This document shows, in pieces, positions 1 through 10,100 of a DNA stretch of 64,000 nucleotides. This stretch comes from PMP191F sp047602185 (GTDB lineage: Bacteria; Bacteroidota; Bacteroidia; Chitinophagales; Chitinophagaceae), in NCBI GenBank assembly GCA_047602185.1, contig JASGHY010000001.1, positions 4,154,001-4,218,000 of the forward strand, given 5' to 3'. Position 1 is the first letter of the stretch. Each line of letters starts with the position of its first letter. Below the pieces are notes generated by a model. That model was not told the origin of the DNA. It made no database searches and was given only the letters and a program-made list of their open reading frames with translations. The position numbers and the translations under genes are program-made.

Positions 1-970
1 CTGTTGGTGTTACGGGCAAAGGTTGATCATTACGGATAGCCTCATACAATAATTCATAGTAGCGTCCGTAATTACCGGGCAGGGTGTTTACATACTCACG
101 GACAACCTTACCATCTTTTTCCGTATGCAATAATCCCCTGGCGGTTTCCGGCTCTATGCCCCAGCCTGGTGTACCGGGTATTTTATGCTGGTTCAGACTT
201 TCTTCCTGGATATCGGCCCGTGGCTTTAAAAAACTACCCAATGTGCCGTGCAATGCAAAAGCGGGGAAAGGTTCACGAACCAGGTAACCGGATTTGATCC
301 GAACCCTTAATGAAGGATAATACAATAAGATCTCCATGTAATCATCCACCTTTGAGCCCGGGCGCAACATGCTCATGTCGGCAAATACGGCCTGCGGCAT
401 ACCAAACAATTGCAATGCCTGGTCTATGAGGTGAGAGCCGAGGTCATATACCAGTCCTGTTCCGGGACCCGGTGTTTCTTTATGTACTTTGGCACTTAAC
501 TCAGGTTTATAACGATCATAATGCAGTTCAGCCTCTACGATGTTTCCTAATACATTGCTGGTGGCAATCTGCCGCACAGTGAGGAAATCGCTATCCCAGC
601 GCCTGTTCTGGAAAATAGAAAGTTTTCGTTGCTGCTGTTCTGCCAGCATTGCCAGTTCGGTAGCCTCCTGTACAGTAACAGTAAAAGGTTTCTCTACCAC
701 TACATGCTTACCGGCCAGCAGAGCTTTTTTAGCATACTCAAAGTGAGAGGCATTAGGCGTATTCACTACTACTAATTCTACAGCTTCATCTGCCAGTATT
801 TCTTCCAGCGTGCGGTAAGTACGTACACCGGGATATTGCTGCTCCGCAAGATTCTTACTTCTCTCCCATACCGCATACAGGTTAAACTGTGGCGATACAT
901 TGATAAAGGGTGCATGAAACACCACTCCCGACATTCCAAAGGAACATAGTGCTGTATTGATAGGCTTCAT
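1..970 (-). CDS. Gfo/Idh/MocA-family oxidoreductase, 3' end beyond window
   Basis: NAD(P)-dependent sugar or polyol oxidoreductase of the Gfo/Idh/MocA family. I translated it from the ATG at 970; the frame stays open to the left edge (323 codons, perhaps 20-30 residues missing). The N-terminus carries a Rossmann nucleotide-binding turn (FGMSG, residues 11-15). The family motif EKP is at 93-95, and the substrate-domain motif YDLGSHLID with its conserved His is at 175-183. There is no signal peptide, so it is cytoplasmic. It is the last gene seen of the leftward pectin PUL, 224 nt after GH43, and may act on an imported monosaccharide. Substrate is not predictable from sequence. The SFGMSGxxFHAP start resembles inositol dehydrogenase-like (YdgJ-type) members. 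Confidence 0.88.
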   Translation of the reverse strand, partial: MKPINTALCSFGMSGVVFHAPFINVSPQFNLYAVWERSKNLAEQQYPGVRTYRTLEEILADEAVELVVVNTPNASHFEYAKKALLAGKHVVVEKPFTVTVQEATELAMLAEQQQRKLSIFQNRRWDSDFLTVRQIATSNVLGNIVEAELHYDRYKPELSAKVHKETPGPGTGLVYDLGSHLIDQALQLFGMPQAVFADMSMLRPGSKVDDYMEILLYYPSLRVRIKSGYLVREPFPAFALHGTLGSFLKPRADIQEESLNQHKIPGTPGWGIEPETARGLLHTEKDGKVVREYVNTLPGNYGRYYELLYEAIRNDQPLPVTPT

Positions 971-986
971 GGTACGAAAATACGGA

Positions 987-1194
987 ATCGTGAGTCGTCA
1001 ATCATGAAACAGGTTGCCAGTTACCGGGTACCGGTTTCACGCAAAGACGCAATACAAGCGGTGAGCTTTGAGCTACGAGCTGCGAGCTGTGAGGAATACA
1101 AGCTGGCAATTTGCAGTTGAATCTTTCAGACACCAGACCTCATACTTCGGTTCTCTCCATTTGCACATTAGCAAATCCGCACATTTACACATTT
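987..1194. repeat. Intergenic word-repeat strings
   Basis: Between the oxidoreductase start and the GH43 stop lie three successive degenerate short-period strings. They are a GTGAGTCGTCAATCATGAAAC-like stretch (987-1010), a GCAAAGACGC/GAGCT-type stretch where GAGCT recurs four times (1036-1094), and a stretch built on GCACATT/CAAAT words (1158-1194) that abuts the GH43 stop codon. No reading frame here is convincing. Similar strings with other vocabularies occur elsewhere in the window. Confidence 0.55.
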
Positions 1195-2841
1195 CTATTT
1201 CTCCACCCTAAACCAATCCACATCTGCAAATCCTGCATCATTGGTATTGGTAACACGTGTACAGAACAAGCCTACTTTGGCGCCGATCCAGCGGCCAACC
1301 TCTGCCTGGAATTCATCACCGGCTTCAGTAAAGTTCTTTCCATCGAGGCTATAACTGAACCTGCACTTGGCACCTTTACTCACCTTTACACGGAAGTAAA
1401 TAGTAGGGTCTGTTATCTTCTGAATTTCCTTTTCTATCTCAGGTTTTCCTTTGTCAGCATCTTTACACAGGCTGTACACCAGCCAGATACCGTCTTTCCT
1501 GTTCTTCAATGCAATGTTTGCATAGCTCAATCCCATTACGGCCAAACCTGTCTTCTCATTCTCCAGTTTTGTATTGGGCTTAAAGGTCAGTTTGGTGGTT
1601 ACGGTAAATTCTTCTGCCGGAAACTTCTGCAATAACACGTTGGGGGCTTCCCAGAGATTTCTTGCGCTATCCGGCATTTTATGACTGAACAAACGCAACA
1701 TTCCTTTTGAGGGGTTGGTAAATGCCCATGTAGCTTTTGCATTCGCCATCCATTGCCATTGCAATCCCAGGCGATTGCCGTCAAACTCATCACTCTCTAC
1801 AGGCGTTTGGATAGGCCATGTTTTACCAACATTCGGTTTTTTATACGTTACTACCGGCTCACCTTTTCCATCTCCATCTTTATCTACACCAATTACCGGC
1901 CAGTCATTATTCCATTTCATGGGTTGCAGTAATACCACACGTCCATAGGCATCTTTGTCCTGGAAATGCAAGAACCAATCTTCACCGGTTTGCGTGGTTA
2001 CCCATGCACCCTGGTGCGGACCATTGATGGGTGATGAGCCCTGGTCCATTACTACTTTTCTTTCGTAAGGGCCATACACGCTTTTGGAACGCAATACCAA
2101 TTGCCAGCCGGTAGATACACCACCTGCCGGTGCAAAAATGTAATAGTAGCCATTACGTTTATAAAACTTAGGACCTTCTACGGTAGGGTCCTGGTCGTGA
2201 CCATCAAATACCAATACACCATCTTCTACCACTTTGGTTCCTTCATCGTTCAATTGTTTTACAACAATGATACTTTTAATAGTAGCCCTGCTACCGGCAT
2301 AGCCATGCACCAGGTACACCTTTCCATCATCATCCCATAAGGGGCAGGGATCTATCAAACCTTTTCCGCCTTCCACCAGTACAGGCTCACTCCAGGGACC
2401 AGCAGCATTTTTTGCTTTCACTACAAAAATGCCAAAGTCAGGATCGGGATAATAGATATAGAACTCACCGTTGTGATAACGTATTGCAGGCGCCCATACA
2501 CCACCGCCATGCTGAGGTACTGAAAAATGCTCTACCGGTGGCAAACGTTTTACCGCATGACCAATAATGCGCCAGTTCACCAGGTCTTTTGAGTGTAACA
2601 CTGGTAAACCCGGAATATCTTCAAAGCTGGAAGAGACGAGGTAGTAATCATCGCCAACACGAATGGCGTCGGGATCTGAATAATCGGCATGCAGAACAGG
2701 ATTCCTGAAAGTGCCATTTCCCTGGTCTGCAACCCATACCTGCGATACATAGGGTGTTTCAGGTTTAGCGACTGTGCTTTTCTGTGCTATTGCTCCGCTA
2801 CACATCAACATAGCAACCACTACCGGCGAATACTTTTTCAT
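1195..2841 (-). CDS. GH43-family glycoside hydrolase, secreted (arabinofuranosidase/xylosidase type)
   Basis: Five-bladed beta-propeller glycosidase of family GH43 with a C-terminal beta-sandwich, 548 residues from the ATG at 2841. I preferred this over the in-frame TTG at 2856 because it gives a normal signal peptide ending AIAQ at residues 17-20. Propeller motifs are ADYSDPDAI near residue 56 (catalytic base Asp), DPCPLWDDDGK (pKa-modulating Asp region) and PTVEGPKFYKRNGYYYIF, whose Glu is the probable general acid. The C-terminal ~200 residues resemble the beta-sandwich found in GH43_12-like enzymes. In the pectin PUL it probably trims arabinose or xylose side chains. Exact subfamily and linkage are inferred. 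Confidence 0.88.
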   Translation of the reverse strand: MKKYSPVVVAMLMCSGAIAQKSTVAKPETPYVSQVWVADQGNGTFRNPVLHADYSDPDAIRVGDDYYLVSSSFEDIPGLPVLHSKDLVNWRIIGHAVKRLPPVEHFSVPQHGGGVWAPAIRYHNGEFYIYYPDPDFGIFVVKAKNAAGPWSEPVLVEGGKGLIDPCPLWDDDGKVYLVHGYAGSRATIKSIIVVKQLNDEGTKVVEDGVLVFDGHDQDPTVEGPKFYKRNGYYYIFAPAGGVSTGWQLVLRSKSVYGPYERKVVMDQGSSPINGPHQGAWVTTQTGEDWFLHFQDKDAYGRVVLLQPMKWNNDWPVIGVDKDGDGKGEPVVTYKKPNVGKTWPIQTPVESDEFDGNRLGLQWQWMANAKATWAFTNPSKGMLRLFSHKMPDSARNLWEAPNVLLQKFPAEEFTVTTKLTFKPNTKLENEKTGLAVMGLSYANIALKNRKDGIWLVYSLCKDADKGKPEIEKEIQKITDPTIYFRVKVSKGAKCRFSYSLDGKNFTEAGDEFQAEVGRWIGAKVGLFCTRVTNTNDAGFADVDWFRVEK

Positions 2842-2970
2842 GGAGTAAATCAACAATTGTTCTATTAAATAAAAATGTCTTTAACCTGATCCTTTAAGAA
2901 CTGAAGATACAAAAGCATTGTATCTATTAGTGTACCGCTGACAATTATTTGCCTTCTGATTATAAAGCTT

Positions 2971-3066
2971 AACCTGTCAGGTCTGGCATGAGCGGGTTAA
3001 TCACTTTTGTAAGGAAATTCTGCTTCCCGGCTTAGACCTGACAGGTTTACTTTCCCGGAACCGGAG
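2971..3066. repeat. Dispersed inverted-end element, copy 1
   Basis: The core at 2971-3047 starts AACCTGTCAGGTC and ends with its exact reverse complement GACCTGACAGGTT (77 nt). Each arm is itself nearly palindromic (ACCTG-T-CAGGT). A conserved right flank of 19 nt (TACTTTCC...CGGAG) runs to 3066. The core inside is oriented like copies 3 and 4. The element covers the stop codon and about the last six codons of the CE8 gene. Confidence 0.8.
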
Positions 3067-4063
3067 ATTCAGATTTACTGAAAGGGTTCCACTTCACAGC
3101 ACCTGCAAAGATGTTCTCAGGCGTATATCTTTTAAGTTGTTTCTCACTCAGTTGTTTTGACCATTTCACTCTTGCAGTAGTATTGGCACCTGCCCCTGTG
3201 CTATTGTATTCAGCATACAGCACCGTTTTTTCATTCTCCACATTGTTCCAGTTATTCCAGCCAACAGGTAAAATATGGCTACCCATAACAGTTCTGATAA
3301 AAACTGTTTTTGAATATGGACGCCAGGGTCTTCCGAGATAAACCTTTTTGGCAGCAGTATCTGCAATCAGCTCGCAGTCAGTAAATACAAAACCAAACTC
3401 CTGCCTGGGAGTAGTAGCCGCTGCGGTAACAAAAGAGTTGGTAAGACTTTTTATAACGCAATGCTGGAATAAAACGGTCGCCTCACCGAAAATGAAGTCT
3501 GTGGTTCCTTCAATATAACAATCCTGGAACAACTGGCGGCTCGTTTCTGTTGCAGCATACAAGGTATCCTGGTTGCCCAGCAGTCTGCAGTTCTTAATAA
3601 CGCTGCGATCACCTTCCACATGCAAAGCAACAGCCTGCCCCACCCTTCCGGCAGTATTTTCAATAGTAAGATTCTCTACACGGCAATCATTGCCCTGTAT
3701 CAGTACCGTGTAAGATGTATAAGTACTGTATTTGTCTTTGCCATAAGCATCAGCGCCACCGGGATAGGCTTTACCTGAATAATCATTATTGGTGATCACT
3801 GTGCTGTCTTTACTTTCCCCTACCAGGGAGATCATTGTTTTCCAGGAAGGCACCACCAGCTTCTCATGATACACACCTTTCTTGATAAAAATAGTAACCT
3901 GTACCTGCGACAGATCACGCACTGCATTGACAGCTTCCTGGATAGTTTTGTAATTGCCACTACCATCCTGTGCCACTACAAGGTAAGACGGATAAGTAGG
4001 CTGCTGTGCAAATGCTGCAAAACAGGCAGCCAGTAAAACGAACAGAGTTGTAAGCTTCTTCAT
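3047..4063 (-). CDS. Pectinesterase (CE8), secreted
   Basis: Pectin methylesterase that removes methyl esters from homogalacturonan, preparing it for the PL1 lyases. It has 338 residues from the ATG at 4063; an in-frame TTG at 4078 is less likely because MKKLTTLF starts a clean signal peptide ending AFAQ (17-20). Family CE8 signatures are complete: the Gln of GQA at 143, QDT with Asp166, DFIFG with the nucleophile Asp189, and LGRPW with Arg245. The single catalytic domain fills the protein. It lies between the giant PL1-CE8 gene and GH43 on the same strand. Its last codons and stop sit inside a dispersed inverted-end repeat, so the C-terminus (ending SPVPGK) was probably supplied by the repeat. 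Confidence 0.93.
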   Translation of the reverse strand: MKKLTTLFVLLAACFAAFAQQPTYPSYLVVAQDGSGNYKTIQEAVNAVRDLSQVQVTIFIKKGVYHEKLVVPSWKTMISLVGESKDSTVITNNDYSGKAYPGGADAYGKDKYSTYTSYTVLIQGNDCRVENLTIENTAGRVGQAVALHVEGDRSVIKNCRLLGNQDTLYAATETSRQLFQDCYIEGTTDFIFGEATVLFQHCVIKSLTNSFVTAAATTPRQEFGFVFTDCELIADTAAKKVYLGRPWRPYSKTVFIRTVMGSHILPVGWNNWNNVENEKTVLYAEYNSTGAGANTTARVKWSKQLSEKQLKRYTPENIFAGAVKWNPFSKSESPVPGK

Positions 4064-4174
4064 ATTTGTAATTCTCAAAGAAATATTTCACGACCTGGTG
4101 GCCGGATTGTTTGATGGCCAAGATGCGTATCAACAGCAAGATAACCATCAAACAATCAAACCATTCAGCTATTA

Positions 4175-7100
4175 TCACATTTTAATGAACGGCACTATCT
4201 GTTTTTCACCCAATCTCCTGAATTCAAGATAGTACATGCCTTTTGGCAGTCCTATCACACTGATGCTGGTACTGTTGGATGCAGGCTTGGTATACCAGGT
4301 TGCCAGTTTGATACCATTTGCATTATACACAATGATCGTTCCTACAGTGTACAATTGCGGATGATACAGGATCACACGATCATGTGCCGGGTTAGGATTA
4401 ACAGTGAACACACTGTAAGCAACACCTTTCACCGGTATAGATATGTTGGCCAAACCACTACCTGATGCAGTAATAGCGCCACTATAATTACCGGCACTTG
4501 CTGCATTCATACGCACCAGTACTGTACGTGTAACCACACCACCCGTTGCCGGAACCAATCTCACAGTATCAGACCATGTAGTACCATTATCTGCAGACAA
4601 CTGGAATTTGGCAGGTGCAGCCACTGTAACATTGCTCAATATATTACCACCGTTCAATGTAAATGATTGTGATGCAGAAGGGATACCAACAGTTTGCGAA
4701 AAATCCTTCAGTGCTGCTGTAGCAGTAAGGAAGGGAGCCAGTACGCTGGTACCGGTTACTGCAACATTTACAGTAATGCTGCCACTTGTATTGGTAATAT
4801 TGCCTCCCTGCGTTGCTGCAGTGGTAGCATTCAATCTTACGCTGATCGTTGTATTACTTACAGCACCATTGGTAGCAGTTAATGTAATCGGGGTAGCACT
4901 GTTGTTCCATGAAGTGCCGCCATTGGATGAAATTTCGAAATTAGCCGGTGCTGTTATCACCAGGTTGGCCAACAGGTTGGCACCGGATACAGTATAGGTT
5001 TGTACTGCCGACGGAGAACCTACAGTTTGTGCAAATGCACTGAGCGTGCCGGTAACAGTAACAACCGGGGCCAGCACCGTAGTTCCTGTAACAGCCACAT
5101 TTACAGTAGTGGCACCAGTGCTCACATTCGCAATGTTTCCACTATAAGAAGCAGCTGCTGTAGCATTCAGCCTTATACTGATCGTTGTACTATTTACAAC
5201 ACCATTTGTTTGCGTCAGTGTTAATGGTGCAGCATTGGTGTACCAGTTGGTACCACCATTATTGGATATTTCATATCCCGCAGGCGGTGTAATAACAATG
5301 TTGTTGGTAAGATTGCTTCCTGATACGGTATAGGTCTGAACCGCAGAAGGAGTTCCTATTGTCTGGCTGAAGGCAGACAGTGTTCCTGCTACAGTAATAG
5401 CAGGCGGTTGTACCACTGATGCCAATCCTTTCAGCGACACATCTTTCAGTTTCGCATATCTTCCTGCGCTACCACTGCCACAGCTATAATACAGGCGGAT
5501 AGTTAATGTTTTACCTCCCGGTACCGTTACACCATTGGATGCAGCCAGTGCCAGCCTGTAACCATCTGTGGTATTTGCCGTTTGGTTATTGATGAGGATA
5601 GGAGTAGCAAACGCACCATTGGCTGTACTTACCAACGGACCGCCGGGGCCTGTACCACCGGTAATATCAAGAGAGTCCGCAGTAGTAAACCCGCTGAGTG
5701 AATACACTACCGCCAGCTTGGTATTGCTGGATGTGTTGTAGAAAGAAGAGGTCAGCAGCAATGAATCTACACGCACGTTATAACCAGCCTGCGCTGTCAG
5801 GGTAAATTCTTCATAGTAGATCCTGCTCAGGTTGCCACCGGGACCACCGGAAGTAGTAGCCCATGTACCATCACCATTGGCAGTTGCACCAAATGCCTGT
5901 CCAAAGGTGGTAGAATAAGCAGGAACCGTTGTTACTGTAGTACCGTTTGACAGGTACAGGTTCTTGAAAGAAGGCGTGCTGCTGTTTACACCTGTAGCGC
6001 GTGAAGCAGCATCGTCTGTATTATTTGCCTGTAATGGCCAGTATAATAAAACATTTGAAACCGGTAATGGTGTTGATTGCACCGTACCTGTTACAGCCAC
6101 ATTTACGGTGGCAGCACCGGTAGAGGCGTGCACAATATTACCGGCAAAGGTGCCTGCACTGGTTGCATTTAATCGAACAGTAATAGTAGTACTTGCCAGT
6201 ATGCCACCGGAAGGAGTAAGTGTTAAAGGAGTAGTACTGCTGTACCAGTTGGTACCGCCATTGGCTGATATCTCATACCCCGCAGGTGGAGTAATGGTTA
6301 CTGCAGCAGGCAGGTTCTCACCGGCTACTACATAGATCTGTGTGGCAGATGGCAATCCCACACCTTGTATAAAGCTGTTCAATGTACCGGTGGTAGTAAT
6401 GGTAGGCGTACTTGAAATAGCTACCGTATCAGTAATATGAGCAGCCAGTCCTGCTTTGGATGCTCTTACATAATAGTAATAAGTAGAGCCCGGAGGAGGA
6501 ATTGCTTCTGAATAATTGTAGTTAACAGCCGTATCGTTGGGCGATACCTGCTCACTTACTTTAGTGAAACTGATCTTATCGCTGCTGCGGAATACCTCGT
6601 AGGTAACCTGCGCCATAGGCCAGCTGATATTCCAGTTAAAAGTAGAAGTGGTTGTTCCTTTGGTACCACGGAAGTTTGATACAGCAATAGATGGCGTGAA
6701 CGGAGTACAGAAATCAGCAGATACTGAACAGGGCGTCCATGTTTCAAACAGGTTTCCATCGGTATAAGTAGCCGCTTCCGCATCTGTTAACTGGTAAGAC
6801 CAGGATACACGCTGGCTTACATCAACAAGGCTGCCATTAAAGCCACGGCTCTTGTATTCTGCATTGTAAATAAGATTCGTTAATGTACCGGCATCCCATG
6901 TAGACCAACCTTCGGAGCGGATAAGACCGGCACCATATACAGCATTCAGCAATACCACTTTGTTATTGGCAAATGGAGAACTGCCGGTTGAGTTTTGCCA
7001 GGGGCGTGATAAGTAGTAAGTGGTACTGCCAATATTTGCCGGGAACACACAGTTCCGGAAAACATAGCCATACGTTTGACCAGCCTGTGTATTGGGCGCT

Positions 7101-10100
7101 GTGATATAAGAACTACCCGCGGCGCTTCTTGTTTTTGCATAAATAACGCAGGAGTCAAAAATGGCACGGGCGCTACCGAAAATAAAGTCAACGTTACCGT
7201 CGATATAGCAGTTCTTGAAATATTGTTTCAAACCGGTATTACCGTTTGTAAGTAAAGTATCCTGGTTGCCGAGGAAACGACAATTGCGGAAAGCAGACCT
7301 ATCGCCGCTTACATGCACCGCCACTGCCTGTGAACCATCACCAAATGAATTTTCAAAAGTGATATTCAGTGCAGAGAAATCATTAGCCAATACATATAAT
7401 GTATAAGAGTTGAATGTACCTACTGTACCACCGGAAGAGGTAGGTGTGCTGGCGCCATCATTATAAGTAATAATGGTATTGGCAACACTTTCACCCACCA
7501 GTTGTATAAACGGCTTGGTAGCAGGGATCACGATCTTCTCTTTGTATTTACCATTTTTGATGAAGATAATATAAGGTGTAGTGCGACCGGTTGGTGCAGC
7601 ATCAATAGCAGCCTGTATAGTAGTGTAGTTACCGCTGCCATCTTTAGCCACAGTTACCGCAGTACCTGCCGGTGGCTGTGTTACCGGGTTTGGCGCTGTT
7701 GCAGTACCACTTACGGCCACATTTACAGCAGTAGCACCTGGCGAAGCATGTGCAATGTTGCCGCTGTAGGTTCCTGCTGCTGTAGCATTCAGCCTTACAG
7801 AGATGGTAGTATTCGCAAGTGCCCCACTGGCCGGTGTCAGCGTTAAAGGCGATGCATTGGTATACCAGTTGGTACCGCCGTTGGCCGATACTTCGTAATT
7901 AGCAGGTGGTGTTACAGTAACATTACCTGTTAAATTACTGCCCGCTACTGTATAGGTTTGAATAGCAGATGGGCTTCCTGTTGTTTGTGTAAATGAACTT
8001 AATGTTCCTGTGGTAGTAATAGCAGGAGTTGCAGCAGGAGCACCTGTTGCCACACCATTTACCCACACATTTTTCAGTAATGCGTAGCGGCCGGAACTGG
8101 TACTGCCGCAACTGAAATACAGGCGGAGCGTAAGCGTTTGGCCTGCTGCCAGGGTAACGCCATTGGTACCATCCAGCGCCAGGGTATAAGTAGTTGTGGG
8201 GCCGGTGTTTTGCTGGGCCAGCACAACGGGCGATGCAAAAGAAGCAGCTGTAACATCCACTGAGTCTGCAGTGGTAAATCCTGTTTTAGAATATACTACC
8301 GCCAGTTTGGTATTGCTGGCAGAAGCATAAAAGGCAGCCATCACTGAGATAGAGTCTACCCTTACTGAATAACCGGCAGCAGCAGTTACAGTGAATTGTT
8401 CATAGAATGTTCTGTTCAGGGTGCCACCGGGGCCGGGAGTGGCAGAAGTCCATAATCCATCACCCAAAGGACCGGCAGAAAAAGCCTGTCCCAGTGCGGA
8501 AGAATAAGCTGTAACACCTGCAACAGTAGTACCATTGGAAACATAGAACTTATTCATCGTTGGCGTGCTGGCTGTAACACCCGCTGAGCGTGATGCGGCA
8601 TCATCACCTGCATCAGTGATCAACGGCCATTTCTGCAACAACACAGTAGCACCGGTGGTGGGTGTTGTTGCAGCTCCGTTTACAGGCAATGCATAAGTCA
8701 ATGCATTGGTACTGGTATGTGTAATGTTTCCACCGTATGTTCCGCCGGTAGTTGCATTTAAACGTACAGTAATAGTAGTGGAAGTAACAGTACCGCCACT
8801 TTGTGTAAGCGTAAGCGGTGAACTGCTGGTGTACCATGTTGTGCCGCCATTGGCTGATATTTCGTATCCTGCCGGGGGCGTTATCACAATATTACCGGCA
8901 AGACCTGTACCGGAAATAGTATATGTCTGAACAGGAGAAGGGGTACCCAGCGTTTGTGCAAATGATACCAGTGAAGCAGTAACACCTATTACAGGATTAT
9001 CTGTTACCAGTGAATTGAGATAGTTCTCCAGGTTGGTATAACCATTGGCAGCAAAAGTACCACGGTCTGATGCATCGTTGGGATTAAGGCCATTGGCTGT
9101 CTCCCATGTATCAGGCATACCGTCATGGTCCGTGTCTGTGGGCGGTGTGGTTGAAGCCAGTGTTGGCCATGCATTCACCGTTAACTCGTAAGCAGTACCG
9201 TGCGGAAAGCCGCCCTGTACATCAATTAAATTACCGGTACGATTGCGTACATCTGCTATTATACGCTGATCAAGCGTATCTCTTGAAGGCAACAAAGCAC
9301 CTGCATTCAGCAATACCTGTTCGTATGCTTCCTGTGCCGTATAGCTTGAAAATGTTGAAATATTAAAAGGTGTAGTCACCTTCGATTGTATTGTATCTGC
9401 AGGAGCGCCACCGGCCATAGCTACGCCACTCCAGTTGTTAGCTGTTACTGCAGGGTAACCATCCACATAGTTTCCTGTAAGGTACACTTTAGGATATGGG
9501 TAATCCGTAGACTTCGACGGATTCATGATCATGGTCTTGATAGGTATTCCGTCACTGCTGCCGGTAGAAGTGGCCGGTCCGTACTTATAATAGTTGTTCA
9601 CTACATTATAGTTACCGCCGTCACCACCATTGGTACTGTATGAGCCCCAGTTATAGATCACGTTGTTACGGAAGTCGGCATTCTCCGCACCTATCACCGC
9701 AGGCGAATAGGTACTTACACCTGCAAAGCGGGGTCCGCGACCTTTGAAATGCGCTATCAGGTTATGATGAAATGAAGCTGTTTTACCGCCCCAGATCCCT
9801 CCATAACCATGACGTTCAAAATCCGTATCGCCTGTTTCAAAGTGATAGGAATAGTTGAGCGGTTCAGAAACAATATTCCATTGCATGGTTACACTGTCTC
9901 CGCGATATACCGTCAACGCCTCGTCAGAACTCCAGCTTACCGAGCAGTGATCAATAATGATATTTTTACCACCGAGGTTACCCAATGCGTCATCTCCGCC
10001 ACTGCCATCTACCATTCCTTTGTTCTGGTTCTTATCGCCCATGCGCACACGTATATAACGCAGTATCACGTTATCGCCGCTGATCACCACAGGGTTATCG

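Noticed and set aside
1111..1635. 174-codon plus-strand frame
   Set aside because: It is antisense to GH43 and the word-repeat string, with no domain or start signal.
4430..8995. CRISPR or tandem DNA repeat array
   Set aside because: The periodicity is ~315 nt and in frame; these are protein domain repeats of the giant pectinase.
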